A stretch of DNA of 64,000 bases from Streptomyces sp. NBC_01497 (GTDB taxonomy: Bacteria > Actinomycetota > Actinomycetes > Streptomycetales > Streptomycetaceae). This document shows, one piece after another, positions 24,721 through 33,932 of this stretch. The notes beneath the pieces are model-generated. The model saw nothing but the letters and a program-made list of their open reading frames with translations, did no database searches and was not told the DNA's origin. The DNA is taken from contig NZ_CP109427.1 of assembly GCF_036250695.1 (NCBI RefSeq), positions 7,688,001 to 7,752,000 on the forward strand, read 5' to 3'. The position numbers and the translations under genes were made by a program. How positions within the stretch are numbered: position 1 is the stretch's first letter; every line of letters starts with the position of its first letter.

Positions 24721-27083
24721 TCACGCACTCCAACTACACGGTCGAACCCTGGGTCCTGCGCGAGTCCGGGATCAACCTCGACGTCCTGCCGCAGAGCGAG
24801 TCCGTCTTCGCGCTCTCCAACGGCCACGTCGGCTGGCGCGGCAACCTGGACGAGGGGGAGCCGCACGGTCTGCCCGGCTCGTACCTCAACGGTGTCCACG
24901 AACTGCACCCCCTGCCGTACGCGGAAGCCGGGTACGGCTACCCCGAGTCGGGGCAGACGGTCATCAACGTCACCAACGGCAAGGTCTTCCGGCTCCTCGT
25001 CGACGACGAACCGTTCGACCTGCGCTACGGCGACGTCCGCTCCCACGAGCGCGTCCTCGACCTCAAGACCGGCCTGCTGCACCGGACCTGCGAGTGGGTC
25101 TCGCCCGCGGGCTGCGCCATCAGGGTCCGTTCGACCCGCCTCGTCTCCTTCAGCCAGCGCTCGATCGCCGCCGTGCGCTACGAGGTCGAGGCCGTCGACG
25201 CGGACGTACGCCTCGTCGTGCAGTCCGAGCTGATTGCCAACGAGCAACTCCCCGGCAGCGACGGCGATCCCCGCGCGGCCGTGGCCCTGGAGTCGCCCCT
25301 CGTCTCCGAGGAGCACTACGCCCACGAGGGCCGATTGCGGCTCGTGCACACCACGGCACGCAGCGGGCTGCGGGTCGCCGCCGCCGCCGACCACGGCATC
25401 ACCGGCCCCGACTCGACCCGTACGAGCAGCGAGAGCGGCAAGGACGTCGGCCGGGTCACCATCACCACGCACCTCCAGCCGGGCGAGGTGCTCCGGGTGG
25501 ACAAGGCCGTCGCCTACGGCTGGTCCTCCACCCGTTCCCTGCCCGGCGTGCGCGACCAGGTCGACGCGGCCCTCGCCCAGGCCGTCAGTACCGGGTGGGA
25601 CGGGCTCGTGCGCGAACAGCGCTCCTACATGGACGACTTCTGGTCCCGCGCCGACGTCGAGGTCGAGGGCGACGAGGAGATCCAGCAGGCCGTGCGTTTC
25701 GCTCTCTTCCATGTTCTGCAGGCCGGTGCGCGCGCCGAACAGCGGGCCGTCCCGGCGAAGGGACTGACCGGCTCGGGTTACGACGGGCACAGCTTCTGGG
25801 ACACCGAGATGTTCGTCCTCCCGCTGCTGACCTACACGGCCCCGCACGCGGTGGAGGAGGCGCTGCGCTGGCGTCACAGCACCCTGCCCGCCGCGCAGGA
25901 CCGCGCCGAACAGCTCGGCCTGGAGGGCGCCGCGTTCCCCTGGCGCACCATCGAGGGCTCCGAATGCTCGGCCTACTGGCCGGCGGGCACGGCCGCGTTC
26001 CACGTCAACGCGGACATCGCGAGCGCGGCCGTACGGTACGTCAGCGCGACCGGCGACGAGCGGTTCGAACGGGAGATCGCGGTCGAACTCCTCGTGGAGA
26101 CAGCCAGGTTGTGGCGTTCTCTCGGCCACCACGACCACCACGGTGTCTTCCACATCGACGGGGTCACGGGCCCGGACGAGTACAGCGCGGCGATGGACGA
26201 CAACACGTACACGAACCTCATGGCGCGCGCCAACCTCCACGACGCGGCGGACGCGGCGGAACGCCATCCCCGGCGGGCCGCGGAACTGGGCGTGGACGAC
26301 GAGGAGAGCGCCGCGTGGCGGGATGCCGCCGACGCGATGAACATGCCCTACAACAGTGAACTGGGCGTGCACGAACAGCACGCGGGCTTCACCGGCCACC
26401 AGGTGTGGGACTTCGCGGGCACCCGGCCCGACCAGTACCCGCTGCTGCTGCACTTCCCGTACTTCGACCTCTACCGCAAGCAGGTCGTCAAACAGGCGGA
26501 CCTGGTCCTGGCGATGTACACGTGCGGTGAGCAGTTCGACGCGGACCAAAAGGCGCGCAACTTCGCCTACTACGAGCCGCTGACCGTTCGTGACTCGTCC
26601 CTCTCCGCCTGCGTGCAGTCGGTGATGGCCGCAGAGGTCGGCCATCTCAGGCTCGCCTACGACTACTTGGTCGAAGCGGCCCTGATGGACCTGGAGGACA
26701 AGGAGAACAACACCCGCGACGGCGTCCACATCGCGTCGCTCGCGGGCACCTGGATGGCGCTCGTCGCCGGCTTCGGCGGCATGCGGCACCGCGGCGACAA
26801 GCTGGAGTTCACCCCCAAGCTCCCGGAACGGCTGCGCAGGCTCGCGTTCAAGGTGCACATCTTCGGGCGCCGGCTCGCGGTGGAGATCAAGGCAACGGGC
26901 GCCACGTACACACTCCTGGAGGGCGAGCCGCTGACGCTGAAGCACTGCGGCGAGGAGATCACGGTCACCGTCTCCGCGCCGGTGGAGCGCAAGCTGCCGT
27001 CCTGGACGGTGCACCCGGCGCCGCTCCAGCCGCCGGGCCGCGCCCCGTCACGCGACCACGAGCACGATCACGAGCCGGCCTGA
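24717..27083 (+). CDS. GH65 disaccharide phosphorylase or trehalase
   Basis: A 788-residue glycoside hydrolase family 65 protein with an N-terminal beta-sandwich, an (alpha/alpha)6 barrel and a C-terminal beta-domain. The barrel motif FWDTEMFVLPLL is present. The catalytic-acid region is VTGPDEYSAAMDDNTYTN, with the Glu of GPDEY. Family members act on trehalose, maltose, kojibiose or nigerose, mostly by phosphorolysis; the mycobacterial branch hydrolyses trehalose. The linked beta-phosphoglucomutase-like gene favours phosphorolysis. In mycobacteria a HAD domain and GH65 are fused in one protein, and here they are separate but overlapping by 4 nt. The His/Asp-rich C-terminal tail is unusual. 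Confidence 0.91.
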   Translation: MITHSNYTVEPWVLRESGINLDVLPQSESVFALSNGHVGWRGNLDEGEPHGLPGSYLNGVHELHPLPYAEAGYGYPESGQTVINVTNGKVFRLLVDDEPFDLRYGDVRSHERVLDLKTGLLHRTCEWVSPAGCAIRVRSTRLVSFSQRSIAAVRYEVEAVDADVRLVVQSELIANEQLPGSDGDPRAAVALESPLVSEEHYAHEGRLRLVHTTARSGLRVAAAADHGITGPDSTRTSSESGKDVGRVTITTHLQPGEVLRVDKAVAYGWSSTRSLPGVRDQVDAALAQAVSTGWDGLVREQRSYMDDFWSRADVEVEGDEEIQQAVRFALFHVLQAGARAEQRAVPAKGLTGSGYDGHSFWDTEMFVLPLLTYTAPHAVEEALRWRHSTLPAAQDRAEQLGLEGAAFPWRTIEGSECSAYWPAGTAAFHVNADIASAAVRYVSATGDERFEREIAVELLVETARLWRSLGHHDHHGVFHIDGVTGPDEYSAAMDDNTYTNLMARANLHDAADAAERHPRRAAELGVDDEESAAWRDAADAMNMPYNSELGVHEQHAGFTGHQVWDFAGTRPDQYPLLLHFPYFDLYRKQVVKQADLVLAMYTCGEQFDADQKARNFAYYEPLTVRDSSLSACVQSVMAAEVGHLRLAYDYLVEAALMDLEDKENNTRDGVHIASLAGTWMALVAGFGGMRHRGDKLEFTPKLPERLRRLAFKVHIFGRRLAVEIKATGATYTLLEGEPLTLKHCGEEITVTVSAPVERKLPSWTVHPAPLQPPGRAPSRDHEHDHEPA

Positions 27084-27100
27084 AGGACACGGGTGCCGCA

Positions 27101-27141
27101 CGGCCCCGGACCGGTGGCGGCCGTCCGCCGGTCCGGGGCCG
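27101..27141. terminator. Bidirectional terminator hairpin
   Basis: A 14-bp perfect stem (27101-27114 with 27128-27141) and 13-nt loop, located between the convergent GH65 and SapA-like genes. Confidence 0.75.
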
Positions 27142-27180
27142 TCTTCCCGCACCACGCGCGCGGGCGGACCCTGCGGTCGG

Positions 27181-27699
27181 TCAGCGCGCGAGCGCCGCGC
27201 AGTTCGTCTGGTTCTTGCCCGCGACGGAGCCCGCGATCTCACCGCGCCAGCTGACGCACTGAGCCGGAGCGCTGAGGTACACGGGACCGGCGTACGTCGT
27301 GTAGTTGCCCTGGTCCACGACGTCCGCGGTGTGCGAGCCGAGGCCCAGCGACGCCGTCATGTGGACGGCGGTGCCCGGCTTCGTGCGGACCGTCACGACG
27401 CAGTTCTTCTTGGTCTTCGCGCTGTACGTCAGGTAGACCGTGCCCGTGGAGCCGATGGGCGCGGAGTTGACCACTCCGTAGCCGGTGCCGCAGGCGTTGT
27501 TGTACGCGGCGGCTGCCTTGGCGGTCTTCGCCGGCGCTGCCTTCGCGGGTGCCGCCTTCGCCGGGGCGGCGGAGGAGGCGGCGGCGGGCGTGGAGCCCGA
27601 CGCCGGGGCGGCCCCGGCGACGGGTGCCAGGGCGACCGCGGTACACACCAGGCCCGCGACCGCTGTTGCCGCCACGACACCGCGCTGAGTGAACTTCAT
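27181..27699 (-). CDS. Secreted spore-associated protein A-like protein
   Basis: A 172-residue secreted protein. The N-terminal signal peptide ends near APVAGAAP and is followed by an Ala/Pro/Lys repeat (APAKAAPAKAAPAKT). The globular domain runs from NNACGTGYGVVNSAPIGS through TYAGPVYLSAPAQCVSWRG to the end, with four cysteines suited to two disulfides. This domain resembles the spore-associated protein A family of Streptomyces, whose molecular role is unknown. I chose ATG 27699 (GGGGGAAG upstream) because it starts the signal peptide; the frame extends 15 codons upstream without one. Confidence 0.8.
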   Translation of the reverse strand: MKFTQRGVVAATAVAGLVCTAVALAPVAGAAPASGSTPAAASSAAPAKAAPAKAAPAKTAKAAAAYNNACGTGYGVVNSAPIGSTGTVYLTYSAKTKKNCVVTVRTKPGTAVHMTASLGLGSHTADVVDQGNYTTYAGPVYLSAPAQCVSWRGEIAGSVAGKNQTNCAALAR

Positions 27700-27934
27700 T
27701 GTTCTTCCCCCTGCTCTCGCAGTCATGACGTCGGTCAACGTCACGCACAGTCAGACAGGCCGGGCAGCGGGAGAGTTGTGCGGGCGGCGCGCTGTTACAC
27801 ACTCGGGACAAACGGTGATCGTTCTCGCGGGAGCGGACATACCTCCGCACGCGGACAGTGAGGGTGACGACGGCGGGGAAGGCCCGCCCGGACCCGGCCC
27901 GCCCGGACCGGTTCGGCCGGACCGGGACCCGACC

Positions 27935-27988
27935 CGACCGAGCCGGTCCCCCCGGGGCGTGTGTGCCCCGGGGGGACCGGCTCGGTCG
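27935..27988 (-). terminator. Strong terminator after the MFS gene
   Basis: Perfect 24-bp stem (27935-27958 with 27965-27988) and a 6-nt loop GTGTGT. It begins 5 nt past the stop codon of the MFS gene, a textbook position for intrinsic termination of that leftward transcript. Confidence 0.9.
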
Positions 27989-27993
27989 CACAC

Positions 27994-29673
27994 TCAGGCC
28001 GTGTCGCCCGCGAGCTCCAACTCCTCGCGCTCGGCCGCCTCCCGGTGCGCCCGCTCGTCCTCCCGGGCCTTGCGCGGGCTCCAGCGGCCCGCCATGACGA
28101 AGATGAACGGCACGAACACGACCTGGCCGCCCACCGTCACCCACCACCACGTCCGCCACTGTCCGGGGCCGTCCTCGCTCGCCTTCTGGACCTGTGGCCC
28201 GTAGTGCTGGAGAACGGCGAGCTGAGGCTGCGCCTTCTGCACGAGCGCCAGTCCCGCGGGGCCCACCTCGCGCACCGCCCGCGCCGTGACGTCCTGCGGT
28301 GCCTGTCCCGCCGGGTACTTCCCTAGCTGGGCGAACAGGCTCGCGTGCGCGTTCACCACCTTCAGCGCGGGCCCGGCCTCACGCTGCGCGGCGGCGACCG
28401 CCTCGCCGTGCTCCACCAGGGGTGACGCCGAGGTCACCACCAGCGGCAGCACCGCGCTCGACGCCGCGACCACGATCCGCAGGGTCCACCCCCACACGGC
28501 GAGACCGGTCGCGGTGGCCGCCGGGTTGTGCTTCTCCACCGTCTCGGTGAAACCCGCCATCCAGGGCGCGTACGCGACACCCGACAGCACACCGATCGCG
28601 ACGAAGAGCCAGGCGAAGGTGTAGTACCCGGTGGAGTGGTGGGTCGCCAGCACCGCGAAGACGGACGTGGCGGCGATCGATCCCACCGCGCCCACCAGCA
28701 TGAACGGCTTGCGCACCCGCACCCGGTCCGACAGCAGACCCACCGCGACGAGTGCGATGGCGTTGGCGCCCCAGTACCAGTTGGCGAGCGCGTTCGTACG
28801 CTGCTGGCTGTAGCCGAAGTTGGCCGAGAAGTACACCACGAAGTTGCCCACCGCGGCGAAGTACAGCAGCAGGAAGACACTGATCGCGGCGGCCGATCCC
28901 ACCACGTCGAGCCGGAGCATCTGCCGCCAGCTCGCCCCGGTGCCGGCCCGGCCGGCCTCCGCGGGGCCGCTTCCGCCGCGCCGGGCCCTGGCCTCCACCA
29001 GCGCCCGGTCGCGCAGGCTCACCATCACCTGGCCGCGCAGCCCCGGCGACAGCTCGCGCAGGGCGAACAGTGCCGCCACGAACACGATCAGCCCGGCGAA
29101 GCCGGAGTACCTCAACTCGTCCTGCCACGAGGAGGAGTCGAGCGTGCTGCTGGTGACGACGGTGACGACGAGCGAGCCGAGGACCGGCCCCATGGTCCAG
29201 TACCCCATCGCCGTCGCCCGGCCGAGCTGCGGGGAGAAGTCCCGTATCAGCGCGGGCGTCGCCACCAGCACGATGCCCTCGACAAGTCCCACCAGGCAGA
29301 ACACCACGGTGTACAGGGTCTTGTCCGGAGCCGAGGGCAGGGCGAACACCAGCAGCAGACCGGCCACCAGCAGCCCGTAGACGACCAGGTTCGCCCGGCC
29401 CCAGCGGTCGGCGAGGCCCGCGACGAGGGAGGTGAAGGCGCCGACGAGGTTGCCGAGGACGGACACCCAGACGAAGTAGGTGTAACTCATGCCGTAGTGC
29501 GTGATGATGGACGTCGCCACCGCGTACTGGACGTAGAGCATGTAGTACAGGACGACCGTGGTGATGACGACGATCGCGAGGTTCGCGTACCGGCGGCCCG
29601 GCGTCGGATAGTGCGGCAACTCCCGGTACCACAGCCGGGAGAGAACGCCGGGACCGCCTGGACGGATGGGCAT
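27994..29673 (-). CDS. MFS transporter with large periplasmic loop
   Basis: A 559-residue major facilitator superfamily protein with about 12 hydrophobic helices. The intracellular-loop motif GLADRWGRANLVVYG is the MFS signature, repeated as GLLSDRVRVRKPFML in the second half. A hydrophilic insertion of roughly 100 residues (about 410-505) precedes the last transmembrane helix (WWWVTVGGQVVFVPFIFVMA) and is unusual for the superfamily. The ATG at 29673 has AGGAGG 4 nt upstream. A TetR-type palindrome lies about 82 bp upstream (29755-29772). Substrate unknown. Confidence 0.9.
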   Translation of the reverse strand: MPIRPGGPGVLSRLWYRELPHYPTPGRRYANLAIVVITTVVLYYMLYVQYAVATSIITHYGMSYTYFVWVSVLGNLVGAFTSLVAGLADRWGRANLVVYGLLVAGLLLVFALPSAPDKTLYTVVFCLVGLVEGIVLVATPALIRDFSPQLGRATAMGYWTMGPVLGSLVVTVVTSSTLDSSSWQDELRYSGFAGLIVFVAALFALRELSPGLRGQVMVSLRDRALVEARARRGGSGPAEAGRAGTGASWRQMLRLDVVGSAAAISVFLLLYFAAVGNFVVYFSANFGYSQQRTNALANWYWGANAIALVAVGLLSDRVRVRKPFMLVGAVGSIAATSVFAVLATHHSTGYYTFAWLFVAIGVLSGVAYAPWMAGFTETVEKHNPAATATGLAVWGWTLRIVVAASSAVLPLVVTSASPLVEHGEAVAAAQREAGPALKVVNAHASLFAQLGKYPAGQAPQDVTARAVREVGPAGLALVQKAQPQLAVLQHYGPQVQKASEDGPGQWRTWWWVTVGGQVVFVPFIFVMAGRWSPRKAREDERAHREAAEREELELAGDTA

Positions 29674-29754
29674 GGGGCCTCCTGCGGATACCGGAGCACG
29701 GCGGCGCGGGCGCACTCCGCGCCCACGCCCCGCTCCAAGATTGAGCAGACATTA

Positions 29755-29772
29755 GTACCGACTGGTCGGTAC
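29755..29772. promoter_or_regulatory. Perfect 18-bp TetR-type palindrome
   Basis: GTACCGACTGGTCGGTAC has 8-bp perfect arms around TG and lies upstream of the MFS gene at the end of an unusually AT-rich stretch (29740-29755), as expected for an operator over a promoter. The half-site TACCGAC is typical of TetR-family operators in actinomycetes. No TetR gene adjoins it. Confidence 0.65.
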
Positions 29773-29881
29773 GGCCTAGACGCGTGCAGCGGTCAATTGC
29801 GGGGGAGGGGCGGGCCGCCCGTGTTCCCCCGGTGCCGCCCCCGCGCTGGCCGCCCCACGCTCCGCGGCGGCAGCGCCCGCT

Positions 29882-30700
29882 TCAGCGCGTCCCGCGGGCC
29901 CTGCGCCGATGCTCGCCGCGCAACACCTGGGCCGGAGCATCGTCGTCGTACGCGCCGCAGCCCGTCGCCGACCACAGTGACGACTGCTGCGGCAGCGTGT
30001 AATAGGGGACGAACACCTTCGCCTTGCGGCGCTTCGAGACAGCCACCGCGTACAGCGCGGGCAGTACGTCCGGTGTCTCGCCCGCCAGGATGGCGAGCCT
30101 GCACGACGTGCAGGCGGGGCGCCGGTCGGCCGCCGCCTCCCGCGCCGAGACGCGCACCCGTCCGCCGCCCTTCTTCTTCCGGGGTGGTCGCACGGCACGT
30201 TCCGCGCGGCCGTGCAGCGGGTTGTAGAAGCAGCGCACCACCGTGGGCGCCGGAGGCCGGCCCGCATGGCGGGCGTGCGCGGCGGCGAACCGTTCCAGCG
30301 CCCGGTCCGCGAGCACCAGCGACGCGGCCAGGTCCGGCAGGTCGGCCGCCTCGTCGAGGATCTTGCCCGCCGCCTGGAACGCCTCCATCGCCCACTCGTA
30401 GTCGCGCCGCACGGCCGGCTCCGCCTCGCGCGGGGTGAACTCCAGCCGGGCGTCCGACAGCAGGTCGCCCACATCGGCGAGGCGCTTCGTCGCCAGCGAG
30501 GCCAGCCGGTCCCGCAGCACCTCCCACTCGCGCAGGATCCGCTGTTCGTCCTCGCGGCCGATGGCCCGTGCGGACCGTCGCTCACCCCCGGTGGCCCCGA
30601 ACGTGGCCGCGGCGGATCCGACCACGGCGGCCCGCCGTCGCAGCCTGCCGAAGGACGGCAGGAACCGGTGCCCGCTCCCTGACCCCTCGTCGGCGCTCAC
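29882..30700 (-). CDS. Conserved hypothetical protein with CxxC motif
   Basis: 272 residues, GTG start at 30700 with a weak ribosome site. The region from about residue 50 to 160 is predicted helical (REWEVLRDRLASLATKRLAD, EWAMEAFQAAGKILDEAADL). It is followed by an Arg/Lys-rich segment (PPRKKKGGGRVRV) and a CTSCRLAIL element that could bind metal. The C-terminal part is YAVAVSKRRKAKVFVPYY. I do not recognise a named family. The codon-position bias supports real coding on this strand. It lies upstream of the MFS gene on the same strand, but the palindrome between them suggests separate transcription. Confidence 0.7.
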   Translation of the reverse strand: MSADEGSGSGHRFLPSFGRLRRRAAVVGSAAATFGATGGERRSARAIGREDEQRILREWEVLRDRLASLATKRLADVGDLLSDARLEFTPREAEPAVRRDYEWAMEAFQAAGKILDEAADLPDLAASLVLADRALERFAAAHARHAGRPPAPTVVRCFYNPLHGRAERAVRPPRKKKGGGRVRVSAREAAADRRPACTSCRLAILAGETPDVLPALYAVAVSKRRKAKVFVPYYTLPQQSSLWSATGCGAYDDDAPAQVLRGEHRRRARGTR

Positions 30701-30967
30701 CGAGGCACCCGAAATCCGGTCGTGAAAACAGCCGTTGCCTTCTCGCGCGGCAGCGTCACGCGCGTGCGGCCGACGGGGGACGCGGGACGCGAGAGGGGGA
30801 GGGAGGCGGGGGAGACGGGGACATCCGCGGCATCGGTCATCAAACCCGGAAGCCTAGCAAGTCCGCACGCGCCGCGGCACAGCGTCGGGCGGGACCGGTC
30901 GCGGCCCCGGGCCTGTCGCCGTGCCCGGCCGGCCGATGCGGTGCCGCCCCTTGGGCGCCGGCCTTCT

Positions 30968-31687
30968 TCAGGCGGTGGCCGCGACCTCCGCGAAGCGCCG
31001 GGCGACCTGTCGCCACACGGCGGCGGACGCCGCCTCGTCGCGCAGAGCGGCCCGGTGCAGGCGCGCGCGGTCGGCACCGTGGCGGCCGAGCCGCTCCTCG
31101 CTCCAGTGCCGGATCCGGTCGGCCGCCGCCTCCGGATGGAACTGGACGCCCCAGGCGCGCGAGCCGAGCCGGAACGCCTGGTACGGACAGTGCTCGCTGC
31201 GCGCCAACCACCGCGCGCCCGGGGGGAGCCGGGTGATCCGGTCGACATGGTTCTCGATCGCGGTCGGGTGTTCGGGCAGCCCCGCGAACAGCGGGTCGTC
31301 CGCCGCCTCCGCGCGCAGCGTGAGGGGAGTGCTGCCGAACTCCGGCTCCCCGTACGCGCCGCGCACCGTGCCGCCCGCGACCTGGGCCAGCATCTGGCCG
31401 CCCAGGCAGATGCCGAACACCGGCACGTCCCGCTCCAGGGCCTCGCGTACCAGCGTCCGCGTCGGCGCCAGCCACGGCGCGCGGGTGTCGTCGTCCGGCA
31501 GATAGGCGCCGCCGAGCACGATCAGTGCCCGGTGATCCAGGGACGCGGGAAGCGGAGCGCCGTCGTACGCCGCGACCACGTCGAGGCCGAGACCGCCCTC
31601 CGCGAGCCAGTCGGTCCACCGCCCGGGGCCGCCGTTCGGGCCGTGCTGCACCACCAGTGCCGTGGCCGTTGCCCTGACTGCCGTCAT
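30968..31687 (-). CDS. Class I glutamine amidotransferase
   Basis: A 239-residue stand-alone GATase-1 domain of the GMP-synthase-like/PuuD-related group. The nucleophile Cys is in FGICLGGQMLAQ, and the His and Glu of the triad are in WGVQFHPEA. It hydrolyses glutamine, gamma-glutamyl compounds or a related amide. No synthetase partner is nearby, so a catabolic or stand-alone role is likely. ATG 31687 was chosen because the domain starts within 10 residues; the longer frame to 31816 adds an Arg-rich non-conserved extension. Confidence 0.9.
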   Translation of the reverse strand: MTAVRATATALVVQHGPNGGPGRWTDWLAEGGLGLDVVAAYDGAPLPASLDHRALIVLGGAYLPDDDTRAPWLAPTRTLVREALERDVPVFGICLGGQMLAQVAGGTVRGAYGEPEFGSTPLTLRAEAADDPLFAGLPEHPTAIENHVDRITRLPPGARWLARSEHCPYQAFRLGSRAWGVQFHPEAAADRIRHWSEERLGRHGADRARLHRAALRDEAASAAVWRQVARRFAEVAATA

Positions 31688-31859
31688 GCCTGTGACCTGC
31701 CTCTCCGCGTGCCGTACCGCGTGCTTCACCCTACGCGGAGGCCGCCGGTGGGCCGTGAGGGGGCCGTACCGGCGGGCGTACGCGCGGACGGAGCGTGCGT
31801 GGCCCGCCGGACGCATCGCCGGTACGGGCGGTGCGTCCGGCGGGGCCGGCCGGCGCGGT

Positions 31860-33344
31860 TCACTGGTCGGCGCTGAACGCCTTCGTGAAGTCCAGCGGCT
31901 GCTGCGTCAGCGAGCTGCAGGTCGGGTCGGCGTAACCCTGCGCACCGCCCGCGCACTGCTTGTCCCGGGCGGCCGACCACATGGACAGCCAGGCGAGATT
32001 CTTCGACTTCGCGAAGTCCGCCAGGTCCTTCGCGTCGGCCACGGTGAACTTCTCGCTGCTCACATCGTTGACACCGATCATCGGTGTGACGGCGACGGCC
32101 TCCCAGGCGGCCGTGTCGGAGAGCCCGAGCACGCCCTTGATCTGTGCCTGCGTGGCGGTGGCCGCCTGGATCGCGTACTGCCCCATGTCGCCGCTGTACG
32201 AGGAGCCGTAGTCCATCGCCATCACATTGACCGCGCCGACCTTGACCCCGTTCTGCTTCGCGTTCGCGACGAGGTCCACGCCGGGCTGTGTCAGTCCTTC
32301 CGGCATCACCGGCAGGGTGAACGACACGTCCAGGCCCGGGTGCGACTTCTGCAGCTGTGCGACGGCCTGCGCGCGCCGCGTGTTGGCCGCGGTGTCGGGC
32401 AGCGCGGCGCCCTCCACGTCGAAGTCGACCTTCGTCAGCTTGTACTGGTCGATCACCTTCCCGTACGCCGTGGCGAGATCGGACACCGACGAGCAGGCGC
32501 CCGCCAGTTCGGTGCCGGAGGCGCCGCCGAACGAGACCCGCACGTCACCGCCCTTCGCGCGCAGTGCGTCGAGCTGGCCGGCCACCCCGTCGTCGTTGAT
32601 GTCGCTGACACCGCCCCACTTGGGTACGCACCCGCCGGCCGACGTGACGAAGGCCAGGTTGAACGTGGTCACTCCGGTCCTGGTCGCGGTGTCGAGCAGG
32701 TCGTAGGCGGGGTAGAGCGAGGTGTCCACGTACGGCGAGAAGGCGCCGCCCGCGGCGTCCGTGCCGCCGCTCGCGGGCGGGGGCGTGGACGCCGGGTCCG
32801 ACGGCGCCGTGGCCGAGGCCGACGGGGAGGAGCCGGTGGTGGGGCTCGTGGTGGGAACGCCGGTGGGCTGCTGGGTGGGGCGCCCGCTGGGCTCCGGGGT
32901 CGCGCCGTCGTCCACCGAGCACTTGGTGGAGTTGATCAGACATGATGTCGGGTCGGCGGGCTTGCCGGCCGAGGAGGTCACGAAGCCGACCGTGACGGAC
33001 GCGCCGGGCGCCAGATCCTTGTTCCAGCTCTCGGGCTTGACCGTGACGTGCTGCCCACTGATGGTGCGGGTGCCGTTCCACAGTGAGCTGACCGTGGTGC
33101 CGGCGGGCAGGTCGAACTCCAGGGTCCAGCCCGACACGGCCTTGTCCGTGGAGTTGGTGATGACGTACTGGCCGGTGTAACCGCCGTCCCAGGACGCTGT
33201 TTTGGTGTACGTGGCGCCCGTCGAGGCGGCCTGTGCGGTGCCGGCGATCGCGAAGCCCGCGGCGCCGATGACACCCGCCGCGACCACGGCTCCGATCGCC
33301 TTGGTCCTGCCGGTCGTCCTGCGGCGGTGTGTGGTGATGCCCAT
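31860..33344 (-). CDS. Secreted GH18 chitinase-like enzyme with CBM2
   Basis: A 494-residue extracellular protein. The signal peptide runs to about residue 40 (GTAQAA), then a family 2 carbohydrate-binding module covers residues 42-142 (Trp52, Trp73, Trp89 and Trp107 line such sites). A Ser/Thr/Pro linker spans 148-195 and a GH18 catalytic domain the rest. The DxDxE motif is VDFDVEG with Glu311 as the acid, as in bacterial ChiC-type chitinases. It hydrolyses chitin or related beta-1,4-GlcNAc polymers. ATG 33344 starts the signal peptide. It is monocistronic, with an AT-richer promoter area upstream. Confidence 0.92.
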   Translation of the reverse strand: MGITTHRRRTTGRTKAIGAVVAAGVIGAAGFAIAGTAQAASTGATYTKTASWDGGYTGQYVITNSTDKAVSGWTLEFDLPAGTTVSSLWNGTRTISGQHVTVKPESWNKDLAPGASVTVGFVTSSAGKPADPTSCLINSTKCSVDDGATPEPSGRPTQQPTGVPTTSPTTGSSPSASATAPSDPASTPPPASGGTDAAGGAFSPYVDTSLYPAYDLLDTATRTGVTTFNLAFVTSAGGCVPKWGGVSDINDDGVAGQLDALRAKGGDVRVSFGGASGTELAGACSSVSDLATAYGKVIDQYKLTKVDFDVEGAALPDTAANTRRAQAVAQLQKSHPGLDVSFTLPVMPEGLTQPGVDLVANAKQNGVKVGAVNVMAMDYGSSYSGDMGQYAIQAATATQAQIKGVLGLSDTAAWEAVAVTPMIGVNDVSSEKFTVADAKDLADFAKSKNLAWLSMWSAARDKQCAGGAQGYADPTCSSLTQQPLDFTKAFSADQ

Positions 33345-33932
33345 CGCGTGTCTGCCTCTGCGTAGCGGGGAGTGTGGGGAAGTGTGAGGTGTGGGGGGGT
33401 GCTCACGAGGCAGACGCTAGCCTGGTGGATCGCGTCAAAACTCCCGTAACGGGCAGGGTTTGAGGTTCTTAGGGCGCGCTTAAGGGACGCATCGGAGCGG
33501 GTTAAAGATCACCGGGGGTGGACCCGGAGTGCGTCGCGCGTCTCTGCGAATGCCGCTTGAGCGTACGAGCGGAAGACACCGAGGACCCTGACGACAGCCG
33601 TGTCCGCCCGGCCGGGGGCGCGTCATACGCGGGGATGTCACGAGCCGGTGGCCGGGTGACCCGCGCCGGCGAGCGACCGGACGACCTCCGGGGACGTCCC
33701 CGTGCTCGGGGTGGATCGCAGCCGGCCCACGCGGCGCGACGCGGCGCCTTCCCACGCCTGCAGCACCCCGCCGGCGCCCCGTCGCGGGCGGGAGTCCGGA
33801 GGGCGTTCTCCCGATCCCACCCGGCACGTCCCGCAAGGGCCCGGGCCACCGGCGGCCCGGGCCCGGGAGAACCGGTGGCCACCGGCCCCCGCGGGAGCCG
33901 GTGACGGCCGGTCCCCGCGTACACCGGTCCGT
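33345..33932. other. 588-bp intergenic region, chitinase promoter and SDR terminator
   Basis: The right part holds the hairpin at 33837-33864 that ends the SDR transcript. The left part (about 33420-33510) is relatively AT-rich and is the likely promoter of the chitinase-like gene; a TTGACG hexamer occurs on the minus strand near 33430. I see no direct-repeat chitinase operator of the GGTCTAGACC type. Arg/Pro-rich frames on both strands do not look coding. Confidence 0.5.
33837..33864 (-). terminator. Terminator hairpin after SDR gene
   Basis: An 11-bp perfect stem (GGGCCCGGGCC at 33837-33847, complement at 33854-33864) with loop ACCGGC, 69 nt past the SDR stop codon. Confidence 0.65.

Noticed and set aside
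33480..33904. Frames on both strands between chitinase and SDR genes
   Set aside because: Mutually overlapping Arg/Pro-rich products without starts; the region contains a terminator and promoter instead.
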